NCBI GenBank assembly: GCA_021792795.1
Contig: JAJYUB010000018.1
Coordinates: 1 to 64,000, forward strand
DNA length: 64,000 nucleotides
Direction: 5' to 3'
From: Acidobacteriota bacterium
Lineage (GTDB): Bacteria; Acidobacteriota; Terriglobia; Terriglobales; Acidobacteriaceae
The notes under the pieces were generated by a model. That model saw only the letters and a list, made by a program, of their open reading frames with translations. It was not told the DNA's origin and ran no database searches. Shown here one piece after another: positions 35,954 to 43,854 of the stretch. Both the position numbers and the translations under genes were made by a program. Each line of letters begins with the position of its first letter. The stretch's first letter is position 1.

Positions 35954-38005
35954 CTATTGGGTCTTGGTTGCCTCGACAAGCAGTTCAACCGACGGAACCA
36001 CCATGTCGACCACCACCGCCTGGGGCTTTTCAGCGATTTTGAGCGACGCTAAATTTTGCTGTCGCTTGTCTGCGCTGACGACACGATTGTTTTCGAGATC
36101 GTCCAACGCCTGCAGGCCTACTGTTGCCACCTGCGCCAGGATATGCGAGACGGGCGCCAAATCCGCCGTCAAGTCCGACTTCACCAGCAACGGTTGCAGC
36201 TTGGCATCGTTATCTCGCCACAGAATCAGCCACTGCTTCGCTTGCTGAAACTGCTCCGGCGTCGCCTTTCCAAAGGCAATCTGCCTGGCAAGGTCATTGA
36301 ATTTGCGCGCCGTTTCGCTCTCTGGAGGGACCGCATCCGCAAGGCGATTGAGCGGCGTAAACGTGTTGTATTTCGCCAAACTCTCGCGTTCATAACCCAG
36401 CGGCGGTTGCACAACCGCAGCCAGCACCTTCAGCGGCACTGGATCGGATTCGCCGGTCATGCGTTGTAACATCCGGTCGGTAAAGTAGTCGTTGTTGAGG
36501 CCGTAATTCTCCAGCTTTTGCGACACAATGGCCATCCGCCGGTACATCGAAGGAACATCCCGCACCTGCTCCGGCGACCAGTATCGTTCGGCGATGGCTG
36601 CGGTGCGCGGCCAGATGCGGCTGTCGATGTTTTCCGGAGTGACGTACTCGCTCCACATCGTCGCTTCGCCGCCAAGAACGCGCGCCTTTTGCTGGGGTGT
36701 AAGGGAAGCGGCTGCGTCGCCGCCCAGCGGATCGACCAGATAATGCTCCGCGGCAGGTTGGTTCAAATCGATGTAATAGCCGGTCGAAAGTATGCCTCGA
36801 TTTCCTTGCCGCACGGCGACTGCCAAGGCAGTTTGCCCGCGCCAGGATTGAATCACCACATCCTTGGGTGTATTCGGCTGCAGCACTTCATCCCAACCTT
36901 CCATAATCTTGTGGTGCGCTGCGACCAGTTTCTGCACTCTGCCGGTGAAATATGCCTGCAGTGCTGCGTTATCGCGCAAGCCGTGGGCACGCATGAAAGC
37001 CTGGATGTGCGGATTGGCATTCCATTCTTTTCCATTGCACTCGTCGCCGCCAATGTGAAAATACTGATCGGGAAATAGTACGGTCATCTCCCCGATGAAA
37101 GTATTGAGGAACGTGTAGGTGCTCTCCCGCGTAGGATCCATCGCGGCATTCAATACGCCAAACCTGCGCGCAATGTGGTACGGACCTTTTCCACTCGCCA
37201 GGTCCGGATAGCCGACGAACCACGACGTGGTGTGGCAGGGCATGTCGAACTCAGGAACGACCCGGATTCCGCGGTCCCGCGCGTATTCGATCACCTCCCG
37301 AATCTGCGCTTGCGTATAGTACAGGCCGTCGGAGCCTTTTTCCTGCAGCAGCGGAAACTTCTCGCTCTCAGCCCGGAAGCCCTGGTCATCGGAAAGATGC
37401 CAATGGAAGACATTCAGCTTGACCGCTTCCATTGCATTCAGGTTGCGCTCGATCACAGGGATGGGCATAAAATGCCGGCCCACGTCGATCATCAGTCCTC
37501 GCCAGGGAAATCGCGGCTGGTCGTCGATGGTAACGACAGGGACGCTGAAACCTTGCGGAGTGGTCCGGACCAGTTGCAAAAAGGTCTGCAGGCCATGTAG
37601 AACGCCGAGCGGATTTGCCGCTGTCAGCTTCACGCCACTGGCGGAGATTTCCAGGCGATAGGATTCATCTTCTCCGAGCCGCTGCACGGGATCGCTGGGT
37701 CCGGCAGTTTGGACCACGAAACTGGGCCGGTTGAATTGCGCTTCGCGCCAGAGCGGAATGCCTGTTTCCCGCGAGAGTGTCACCAGGAATCGCTGTTGCG
37801 CCCGCTGCAATCGCGGTTCTGTGTAACCTTGCAATGCGATGCCGAAATTTCCGTCAATCGAAAATTGACCTTGTCCCTGCACATCATGGGAAGGCAACGG
37901 CATGATCGGGAGTGTCGTCTGAGCTTGCGCTATAAGATGCATCGAAAAACCAAATGCGCAGGCGAGAATCAAGAGAAGAGAACAAGGCAGGCCAACTCGT
38001 TTCAA
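35954..38005 (-). CDS. Secreted GH20 beta-N-acetylhexosaminidase
   Basis: Removes terminal GlcNAc or GalNAc from glycans. 683 residues with a signal peptide ending IAQAQ (about 1-29), an N-terminal GH20b-like alpha/beta domain, and the GH20 barrel from about 165 (FPWRGLMIDVGRHFMP, NVFHWHLSDDQGF). The catalytic Asp-Glu pair lies in HIGGDECNGKEW at about 321-322. The start is TTG at 38005, with GGAGGAT eight bases before it. It lies downstream of the PNGase gene and is part of the N-glycan island; GlcNAc released here could be used by the adjacent kinase. Confidence 0.93.
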   Translation of the reverse strand: MKRVGLPCSLLLILACAFGFSMHLIAQAQTTLPIMPLPSHDVQGQGQFSIDGNFGIALQGYTEPRLQRAQQRFLVTLSRETGIPLWREAQFNRPSFVVQTAGPSDPVQRLGEDESYRLEISASGVKLTAANPLGVLHGLQTFLQLVRTTPQGFSVPVVTIDDQPRFPWRGLMIDVGRHFMPIPVIERNLNAMEAVKLNVFHWHLSDDQGFRAESEKFPLLQEKGSDGLYYTQAQIREVIEYARDRGIRVVPEFDMPCHTTSWFVGYPDLASGKGPYHIARRFGVLNAAMDPTRESTYTFLNTFIGEMTVLFPDQYFHIGGDECNGKEWNANPHIQAFMRAHGLRDNAALQAYFTGRVQKLVAAHHKIMEGWDEVLQPNTPKDVVIQSWRGQTALAVAVRQGNRGILSTGYYIDLNQPAAEHYLVDPLGGDAAASLTPQQKARVLGGEATMWSEYVTPENIDSRIWPRTAAIAERYWSPEQVRDVPSMYRRMAIVSQKLENYGLNNDYFTDRMLQRMTGESDPVPLKVLAAVVQPPLGYERESLAKYNTFTPLNRLADAVPPESETARKFNDLARQIAFGKATPEQFQQAKQWLILWRDNDAKLQPLLVKSDLTADLAPVSHILAQVATVGLQALDDLENNRVVSADKRQQNLASLKIAEKPQAVVVDMVVPSVELLVEATKTQ

Positions 38006-38222
38006 GGTGCATCCTCCAGTGGCAAGGTTGGACGTGCGTTCGCAGGAATAACCGGACGCTCAATGAAATTCTACCGGCGCGAACAACTAGATTGACATGC
38101 AAAAACAAATAAGCGCGCATGGAGAGGGCGCCAGGTTGGCCGCGTCTCATCGCTAATATTTCTCAACTACAGCTGAAGAATACTTATACTGCAAGCAATC
38201 GTTGCTGCACAGCGTACCACGA

Positions 38223-38254
38223 AAAGGAGTTCGGCTTTTCCGCCGGACTCCTTT
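38223..38254 (-). terminator. Hairpin terminator after the PNGase gene
   Basis: On the minus strand a 13-bp stem AAAGGAGTCCGGC / GCCGAACTCCTTT (one G-T pair) with a six-base loop is followed by TTTT. It lies 27 nt after the stop at 38281, between the PNGase and GH20 genes, so these two are probably separate transcripts. Confidence 0.75.
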
Positions 38255-38280
38255 CCCTGGCAGTGAATCATGCTATTGGA

Positions 38281-39405
38281 TCAATGGTCGCGGTCTTCGC
38301 AATCCCTCCCGTCGCTGACATTGGTCAACACGTGCGCGGCCGCGGTGAGCGTGCGATCGTAGCAATGACCAAACGAGTCCCTGGAGCGATATGTCTGCGT
38401 GGTCATGGAACCGGTCGACCCCGTGACGTTAAAGTTGGCGTCGAAGTTGAGCGTGTCCGCTGCATTCACTTCATTGTGCAGTTTGCTGACATAAGCCTCG
38501 GACCCATTCACTTTCTGGGTTTTCCGGACCAAGTCCTGCTGATCGCTGGCGACCGTCTGAGTATAGGTGCCATCCGGATTCGCGACGAAGGAGTAGTTGA
38601 TGTTGAGTGGATAAGAGAAACGCTCCTCGACATTGCCTGAGTAAAAACCGCCGCGGGTGAAGGTGTGAGAATCGACGGTGGTCGTTTGCTGCGCGTTTTG
38701 CACGTCTGTGGCGGCATTCACGTCGAATTCCTGGGTGCTAAGGAAATCGACGCTCTGCCGCACAGTCGTCTCGACGCGACCGTGGGAAGTGTTGACGTAC
38801 CCTCTAATTTCAAAGTCGCGATTCGAGGCGACCGAGACGCTGCCGGTATATGTCGGTCCAGCGGCCGCAGTGATTTTTTCGGTGACAACCGGCGCAGGCG
38901 CCGCAGTGAGAGTGTTGCTGAGGATGCCGCCCGTGATCTTCTGCTTGCCGCGGTCGGTATACACCAGCAGGTTCGCAGTCGCGAGAAAATAGTTGTTTGC
39001 GTTGTAGACGCCGACGCCAACCGTGTGCGGATTGCCGTCGTCAAGGACCCCCGCGAAGGGCGTCAGATCGACGCGGTACGGCTTGAAGTCGATCGTCTGC
39101 ACTCCGGGGATAGGCTCCCAAAGATAGGGATCAATGCCGCCTGTATAAATCCACGGATAGACGGGCGCGACGCCGGCGGGTTTGCCGTCGATGGTCACCT
39201 CGGTCTCGCGGAAGGCAGTGTTGCCGCAGCTTTCGAGATTCGCGGTTTGATCGTTCGGCACGCAGAAGTACCAGAACTCATCGTTCGACTGGCTCTGCGC
39301 GATGATGTCGAGATAAACGCGCTCAACATTCATCGGCAAGTTTAGCACCTGCGTGATCTGGTCGGCAGTTGTATTGAGCGTGCCAGCATCGCCGCCGGGA
39401 ACCAT
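38281..39405 (-). CDS. C-terminal frame of the frameshifted PNGase A-type amidase
   Basis: Open frame of 374 residues from an internal ATG at 39405, which is not a plausible native start. It contains LNLPMNVERVYLDIIAQSQ, NDEFWYFCVPND and VYPWIYTGGIDPYLWEPIPG, typical of PNGase A, and a beta-rich C-terminal half with cysteines near the end. It lacks any export signal if translated alone. Confidence 0.8.
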   Translation of the reverse strand: MVPGGDAGTLNTTADQITQVLNLPMNVERVYLDIIAQSQSNDEFWYFCVPNDQTANLESCGNTAFRETEVTIDGKPAGVAPVYPWIYTGGIDPYLWEPIPGVQTIDFKPYRVDLTPFAGVLDDGNPHTVGVGVYNANNYFLATANLLVYTDRGKQKITGGILSNTLTAAPAPVVTEKITAAAGPTYTGSVSVASNRDFEIRGYVNTSHGRVETTVRQSVDFLSTQEFDVNAATDVQNAQQTTTVDSHTFTRGGFYSGNVEERFSYPLNINYSFVANPDGTYTQTVASDQQDLVRKTQKVNGSEAYVSKLHNEVNAADTLNFDANFNVTGSTGSMTTQTYRSRDSFGHCYDRTLTAAAHVLTNVSDGRDCEDRDH

Positions 39406-40015
39406 TCACCGGAACAACGATGTCTGGAGTCACTGCCGGACCGTCCTGCCAGGAGGCTGGATAAAATTCCAGCGCGGCATTGGCATAGATGATGCCGTTG
39501 TAGGTGACGCCGTTATACACGCCGACAAAATTCCCGATGTTGGCCTCTCCGGTCTGGTCAGCTTTGAAGATCGGCGTCAGGTCGGTGACATCGCGCTCCA
39601 CATGCCAGGACGGACTGAGTGCGGCGCGAGGTTCGGCAGTGGTGCCGTAATAGATATTTGCGTGGCCAAGATAGAAAGCGGCGGTGCGGTCAAACTGGCG
39701 GCCGGCGGTCACAGTAAAATCGGCGGTGAAGACGACTTTCGCCCACGGACCCGGACAGGCAGCCGGGGGCGTGTAGCTAAAGGGCTTGGTGTTGAAGTCG
39801 GCGAACTCGAGATTCTTGAAGAGTTGGACGACGCAGGGTTTGGTGTGGGGCCGCGGTACCGGCGGTTCGGCGGTCACTGGGTTGGAGGAACCAATCTGTG
39901 GATTTGGCGGAACGATCACGACTTGTGCGCGTGCCGCACTGAAGGTTGCCAACAAAAATGCGGCCGTCATCAGGGCCAACCGCCGCATGCCGAGTGGTGT
40001 TGCTGTCATTTGCAT
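39323..40015 (-). CDS. N-terminal frame of the frameshifted PNGase A-type amidase
   Basis: 230 residues: a signal peptide (MRRLALMTAAFLLATFSAARA), then HTKPCVVQLFKNLEFADFN, CPGPWAKVVFTADFTV and AAFYLGHANIYYGTT from the N-terminal beta-sandwich of PNGase A. After VPVNGS the sequence becomes arginine/cysteine-rich and unrelated to the family until the stop, as expected after a frameshift. Confidence 0.8.
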   Translation of the reverse strand: MQMTATPLGMRRLALMTAAFLLATFSAARAQVVIVPPNPQIGSSNPVTAEPPVPRPHTKPCVVQLFKNLEFADFNTKPFSYTPPAACPGPWAKVVFTADFTVTAGRQFDRTAAFYLGHANIYYGTTAEPRAALSPSWHVERDVTDLTPIFKADQTGEANIGNFVGVYNGVTYNGIIYANAALEFYPASWQDGPAVTPDIVVPVNGSRRRCWHAQYNCRPDHAGAKLADEC

Positions 40016-40200
40016 AACGCGTTCCTTTCGGACCTGCTAAGTTGCGTCGCCCAATATATCACGTTGCGTGAAGTAGAGTTCCGATTCGAGCAAAACTGCA
40101 ACCTGAGCCGCAGGGATGGAAACAACACGGTAAGTGGTGTCCCGGAGAGCACGCCTAGCCTCATGCACCACACGTCGGACACTTCGGCGCGGAGTCGATC

Positions 40201-41142
40201 TTATGAACGGGAAGCGCACTTGGCGGCGCGCCACAGCGCGCCCAGAGGAGGATCCGCGGGTCCCGGCTGAAACTGCACCGCTGGGTCTGAGCGATGAATG
40301 GCCACGATCGTACACTCCCGCAGGAAAGAGATTTTTTCGACGACACTGCCGGTATAGGCGACTGTCCAGGGCTCGACCGTGGAAAAATGAGACGACGCGC
40401 TGGATTCAAGGGCAGATCCCTTGCGCATGGCCAGCAGAACAAGGTCGGCGAGTTCTTCGCCGGACTGTTGCAGCACGCTGCGGGCCACGGCGTCTCCCGC
40501 AGCAGCCGCTTCCGCAACCAGAGGCGCCAGCTTTGAAAATTCCACCACAGGAAGGCTATTTCCGCGCTCGATTAAATCCTCGATTGTATGCGTGCCCCAG
40601 GCGGCATGAATCGCGGGCAGTAACGCCGTCGCTTCCGACGCATCCTGCGCATGAAACATGGCGCGCAGTGCCAGCAGGCCAATCCTGGTTCCCGCGCCCT
40701 GGTCGCTCATTACTGGCCCCCATCCTCCCGTACGCACCAGTTGTCCGTCGCGGGCTCGACCCACCACGTGCGAGCCAGTGCCGGCGATTGCCAGAATGCC
40801 GCGACCACCGTGAAACGCAGCATCCAGCGCGATCAATTCGTCACCGCAAATTTCAATCGTGCCGCTGACATGCGCAGCCAGCGCATTCCGTACCCAGTCG
40901 GCCACGCTGGAAATGGAGATGCCAGACAATCCCACGCAGGTGCCGGTGATGGCACTGAGCGCGACTCCGGATTGCTGGACGAGAAAAGAGAGGACATCCT
41001 GCAAATGCTTTTCGGCATCGGCTTCACTGACGCGGGCGACTTTGATGGAGCCACCGTGTGCCCGCGCCAGCACATCCGTTTCCGTGCCCAGGACACAGTT
41101 GGTTTTCGTTGCGCCTGCATCGATCCCGAGAAAGTATGCCAT
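40201..41142 (-). CDS. BadF/BcrA-type ATPase, probable N-acetylglucosamine kinase
   Basis: 313-residue sugar-kinase-fold protein. The phosphate-1 motif FLGIDAGATKTNCVLG is at the N-terminus, with VGLSGIS, ICGDELIALDAAF, GILAIAGTGSHVVGR and GGWGPVMSDQGAGTRIG, matching the GlcNAc-kinase branch of the BadF/BadG family. It would convert free GlcNAc to GlcNAc-6-phosphate in the cytoplasm. It starts 4 nt after the GH18 gene, indicating one operon, which supports the GlcNAc assignment; a 2-oxo-acid dehydratase activator role is unlikely as the cysteine pattern is absent. Confidence 0.85.
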   Translation of the reverse strand: MAYFLGIDAGATKTNCVLGTETDVLARAHGGSIKVARVSEADAEKHLQDVLSFLVQQSGVALSAITGTCVGLSGISISSVADWVRNALAAHVSGTIEICGDELIALDAAFHGGRGILAIAGTGSHVVGRARDGQLVRTGGWGPVMSDQGAGTRIGLLALRAMFHAQDASEATALLPAIHAAWGTHTIEDLIERGNSLPVVEFSKLAPLVAEAAAAGDAVARSVLQQSGEELADLVLLAMRKGSALESSASSHFSTVEPWTVAYTGSVVEKISFLRECTIVAIHRSDPAVQFQPGPADPPLGALWRAAKCASRS

Positions 41143-41146
41143 GCGG

Positions 41147-42226
41147 CTAATTCTTCTTTGGCTGCGAAGCCGGGTGAACGGCCGATTGATCGCGCGAAGG
41201 CAACTGCTGCCAGATCGCAGGATCTTCCTCTCCCAGCACCCAGGAGCAGAAGCCCTCCAGCCCGTCCTGCTTCACCAGGTCGTAGCGCGCGGCAAAGGTG
41301 CGCGCGTCGGTGTAGAAAATGTACTCGCGATCTTGCGCGCGATAGAAATAGAACCACGCCGTCTTGTCCTCGGAGTCCCACTGCAGTTTGGCGTTGTAGG
41401 CATGGGCCAATTGCATTGCTGCCGGCGTGCCGATGTATTCCGCGGAATTGTTGGGCACGTTCTTGCCGCCGACCGGCATTCCCGCAAACCAGTGATATCC
41501 GTAGACAGGAATGCCGAGGGAGAGCTTGTCTTTTGGCACCACGGCGAGCGCGTATTTCAGATTTTCAAGCACCCACGGGTAGCCTGCGACCGGCCCCGGC
41601 GGCGTGTAGGCGGTGTGTTGATCGTAGGTCATCAGGCAGATCAGGTCAGCAGACTGTGCCAGCGCCTTCAGATCGTACGCGCCGCGCCAGTCGCGATACA
41701 TCCACGCGCTATACGCAGTTTCCGGGGGATAGCCCGGCGCGTTGGGAACCGTAGCGATCGAGAGCTGAAAGCCCGCTGCATGCAGCGCAGCCGCCGTTTC
41801 CGCCACCGTTTTCGAAAGCGCGCCTGCGTCTTGCCAGTCGATGTCTTCAAAGTCAAACTGGATGCCGAGGTAGCCATTCTGCTTGCAAATGCGGACGAGG
41901 GCTTCGTCCATCGCGCGACGCGCAGCTTCATCGTTGAAGAACTGATGGTACTCCGCCGTTCCCATGGCGCTGCCGCCAATGATCGGCATGACGGCGACAT
42001 GATGTTCGCGCGCCACCTGCATCACCTGTGGATTGGGACCGCCCCAAACCATCCCATGCACGTCGGTCGAGTACCAAGTGGGCACAAGAATGTCGATTTT
42101 GTCGGCATGGTCGAGGAACGATTGCACCGAGGTCGGACCGCTGGTCATGTAAAACAGTGCTTTCGGTTGAGCGTTCAGTATTGGCGCGCTGATCGCAAGC
42201 CCAAGCAGAATACAAAGGGTACGCAT
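41147..42226 (-). CDS. Secreted GH18-family glycoside hydrolase
   Basis: 359 residues with signal peptide MRTLCILLGLAISAPILNAQ. The GH18 barrel is recognised from VMPIIGG, GYLGIQFDFEDIDW, SADLICLMTYDQHT and LGIPVYGYHWF. The catalytic Glu is at about 127 with the preceding Asp at 125, but the first two aspartates of the DxxDxDxE signature are Leu and Gln, as in divergent YaaH/SleL-like members. Endo-beta-N-acetylglucosaminidase or chitinase-like activity is possible; the island context favours action on the GlcNAc core of N-glycans. GGAGGT precedes the ATG by seven bases. Confidence 0.85.
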   Translation of the reverse strand: MRTLCILLGLAISAPILNAQPKALFYMTSGPTSVQSFLDHADKIDILVPTWYSTDVHGMVWGGPNPQVMQVAREHHVAVMPIIGGSAMGTAEYHQFFNDEAARRAMDEALVRICKQNGYLGIQFDFEDIDWQDAGALSKTVAETAAALHAAGFQLSIATVPNAPGYPPETAYSAWMYRDWRGAYDLKALAQSADLICLMTYDQHTAYTPPGPVAGYPWVLENLKYALAVVPKDKLSLGIPVYGYHWFAGMPVGGKNVPNNSAEYIGTPAAMQLAHAYNAKLQWDSEDKTAWFYFYRAQDREYIFYTDARTFAARYDLVKQDGLEGFCSWVLGEEDPAIWQQLPSRDQSAVHPASQPKKN

Positions 42227-42542
42227 TCAAAGACCTCCATGAGCGATGCTCAGTATAAATTTTTCAACATTACCGTTGTCTGTAAAGGCGTTGAATCACG
42301 GTCTCCGCACCTGCCAGTTTCTTTTGGGTCTGGCGGATGCCGTGGAGTTCTACGCATCGACAGGACAGCGCCTTGATTTTATCGGTTTCTTTCGTTTCCA
42401 CGAATCGATCGGCAAAACAATGTTGCGCGAAGGCCGTCGAAATCTTACTGCAGTATCGATGGTCTCTTGTCGAACTGGAGCGCGGCATGCGTATGCGAAG
42501 CTGGATGTTCTGATACATTGATCTGGAAAACTGGGAGTGAAC
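42227..42542. other. Divergent intergenic region between GH18 and glycosylasparaginase
   Basis: 316 nt holding the start regions of both genes. On the minus strand TTTATACTG (about 42253) could be the GH18 -10 element; no good -35 partner was found. Short frames here resemble no known family. Confidence 0.4.
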
Positions 42543-43790
42543 ATGATGTCGACAACTCGCCGCGATTTTTTGTCTCGTACCGCAATGATGGCTGCCGGAA
42601 CGGTTGGGGTGGGAGCGGGCGAAACTGCGAATCGAAACGGTCCCGCAGACATCTCGTTGCAATATCAGCCGCCCAAAAAACCGGTGATCGTGACCCGCGA
42701 AACCGGGGACGATACGGTGGCCGAAGCGTATGCCATGCTGGAGCGCGGCGGGGACACGTTGAACGCAGCGCTGCACATCTGCCAGGGGCGCGAGGACGAC
42801 CCGAACGACCACAGCGTGGGACTGGGCGGCCTTCCCAATGAAGATGGCGTGGTGGAACTGGATGCCAGCGTCATGCATGGGCCGACGCGGCAAGCAGGAG
42901 CCGTCGGCGCTGTGCAGAACATTCGCCACGCCGCGCTGCTGGCGGAAACCGTGATGCAACGTACCGCTCACGTGATGATTGTGGGGAACGGCGCCGAGAA
43001 ATTCGCCGTTGACGAGGGCTTCCAGCGCGAAAATTTGTTGACCGACGACGCGCGGAAAATCTGGCTGTTGTGGAAAGAGCATAGCAACGGCTGGTGGGGG
43101 CCGGGACTCGACAGTCCGGATTGGAAACCCCCAGCAGTCGGAAAGCCTGCGCAGGGACCCATGGCCAGGTTGATGCCGCGGCACCCCAGCGAAGAGCAAG
43201 CGCCCATGGTAAAGGACGCACTGCGACGCCTGTCTGAAATGGCGGACCGAATGGGCATTCGTCCGGACTTGCGGCGCGAGGCGGCGCTGCAAGTACTGTG
43301 GCCCACGACGGGCACGATCCATGTCTCCGCCTTGAATACGAAAGGTGAAATGTCGGGAGCGACCACAACTTCCGGATTGGCCTGGAAGATTCCTGGACGG
43401 TTGGGCGACTCGCCCATTATCGGAGCGGGTTGCTATACGGACCAGGACATAGGTTCGGCGGGCGCGACAGGAAACGGAGAGGAAAACATCAAGGTCGCAG
43501 GCGCGCATACGATTGTGGACCAGATGCGCCAAGGCGCCACTCCTAAAGAAGCCGGCATGGAAGCGCTGCGCAGGATCGCGCGCAACTACAACAACGACAT
43601 GACCAAATTGCGCTATCTGGACATGATTTACTACATCGTCCGGCGCGACGGCGCGTACGCCGGCGTGTCGCTATGGAGCACGCGCGGCACGGGGGCCCGA
43701 AAAAATTTCGTCGTGCATGACGGCACGTTGCGAACTGAACCCTGCGACTATTTGTACGAGGGCACAACCCTGAGTATGCATCCATTCTGA
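42543..43790 (+). CDS. N4-(beta-N-acetylglucosaminyl)-L-asparaginase (glycosylasparaginase)
   Basis: Ntn-hydrolase that splits GlcNAc-Asn into amino-GlcNAc and aspartate. 415 residues with a twin-arginine signal (TTRRDFLSRTAMMAAG). Typical sequences are GGDTLNAALHICQ, SVGLGGLPNEDGVVELDASVMHG in the alpha part, and GTIHVSALNTKGEMSGATTTSG around the autocatalytic threonine at about 258, then GRLGDSPIIGAGCYTD. The residue before the threonine is glycine rather than the aspartate of human and Flavobacterium enzymes. ATG at 42543 follows a GGGAG sequence. It converges on the GH29 gene. Confidence 0.92.
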   Translation: MMSTTRRDFLSRTAMMAAGTVGVGAGETANRNGPADISLQYQPPKKPVIVTRETGDDTVAEAYAMLERGGDTLNAALHICQGREDDPNDHSVGLGGLPNEDGVVELDASVMHGPTRQAGAVGAVQNIRHAALLAETVMQRTAHVMIVGNGAEKFAVDEGFQRENLLTDDARKIWLLWKEHSNGWWGPGLDSPDWKPPAVGKPAQGPMARLMPRHPSEEQAPMVKDALRRLSEMADRMGIRPDLRREAALQVLWPTTGTIHVSALNTKGEMSGATTTSGLAWKIPGRLGDSPIIGAGCYTDQDIGSAGATGNGEENIKVAGAHTIVDQMRQGATPKEAGMEALRRIARNYNNDMTKLRYLDMIYYIVRRDGAYAGVSLWSTRGTGARKNFVVHDGTLRTEPCDYLYEGTTLSMHPF

Positions 43791-43854
43791 AGCGCGACGC
43801 GGAAGCGCGAAATGTTGCGTGGGCCCGAATGGATTTCCGCTGCTGCGAACATTG

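Larger units (their letters stand above)
38281..40015 (-). pseudogene. PNGase A-type peptide N-glycanase, interrupted by a +1 frameshift
   Basis: Two overlapping frames together encode one full secreted PNGase A-family amidase of about 577 residues. The upstream frame ends its similarity at PDIVVPVNGS; the downstream frame continues with GGDAGTLNTTADQ. Removing one C from the CCC run (minus strand; 39397-39399) joins them as NGSGGDAG without a gap. Enzymes of this family cut the amide between the first GlcNAc and asparagine of N-glycoproteins; the acid-active PNGase H+ of Terriglobus is a characterised relative. Start at ATG 40015 with AAAGGA upstream and a signal peptide ending AARAQ. It may be a recent mutation or a sequencing error; both halves look otherwise intact. 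Confidence 0.85.

Noticed and set aside
39397-39399. Programmed +1 frameshift in the PNGase gene
   Set aside because: No stop codon at the slip site, no stimulatory hairpin and no known PNGase precedent; a simple indel is the more economical reading, though not proven.
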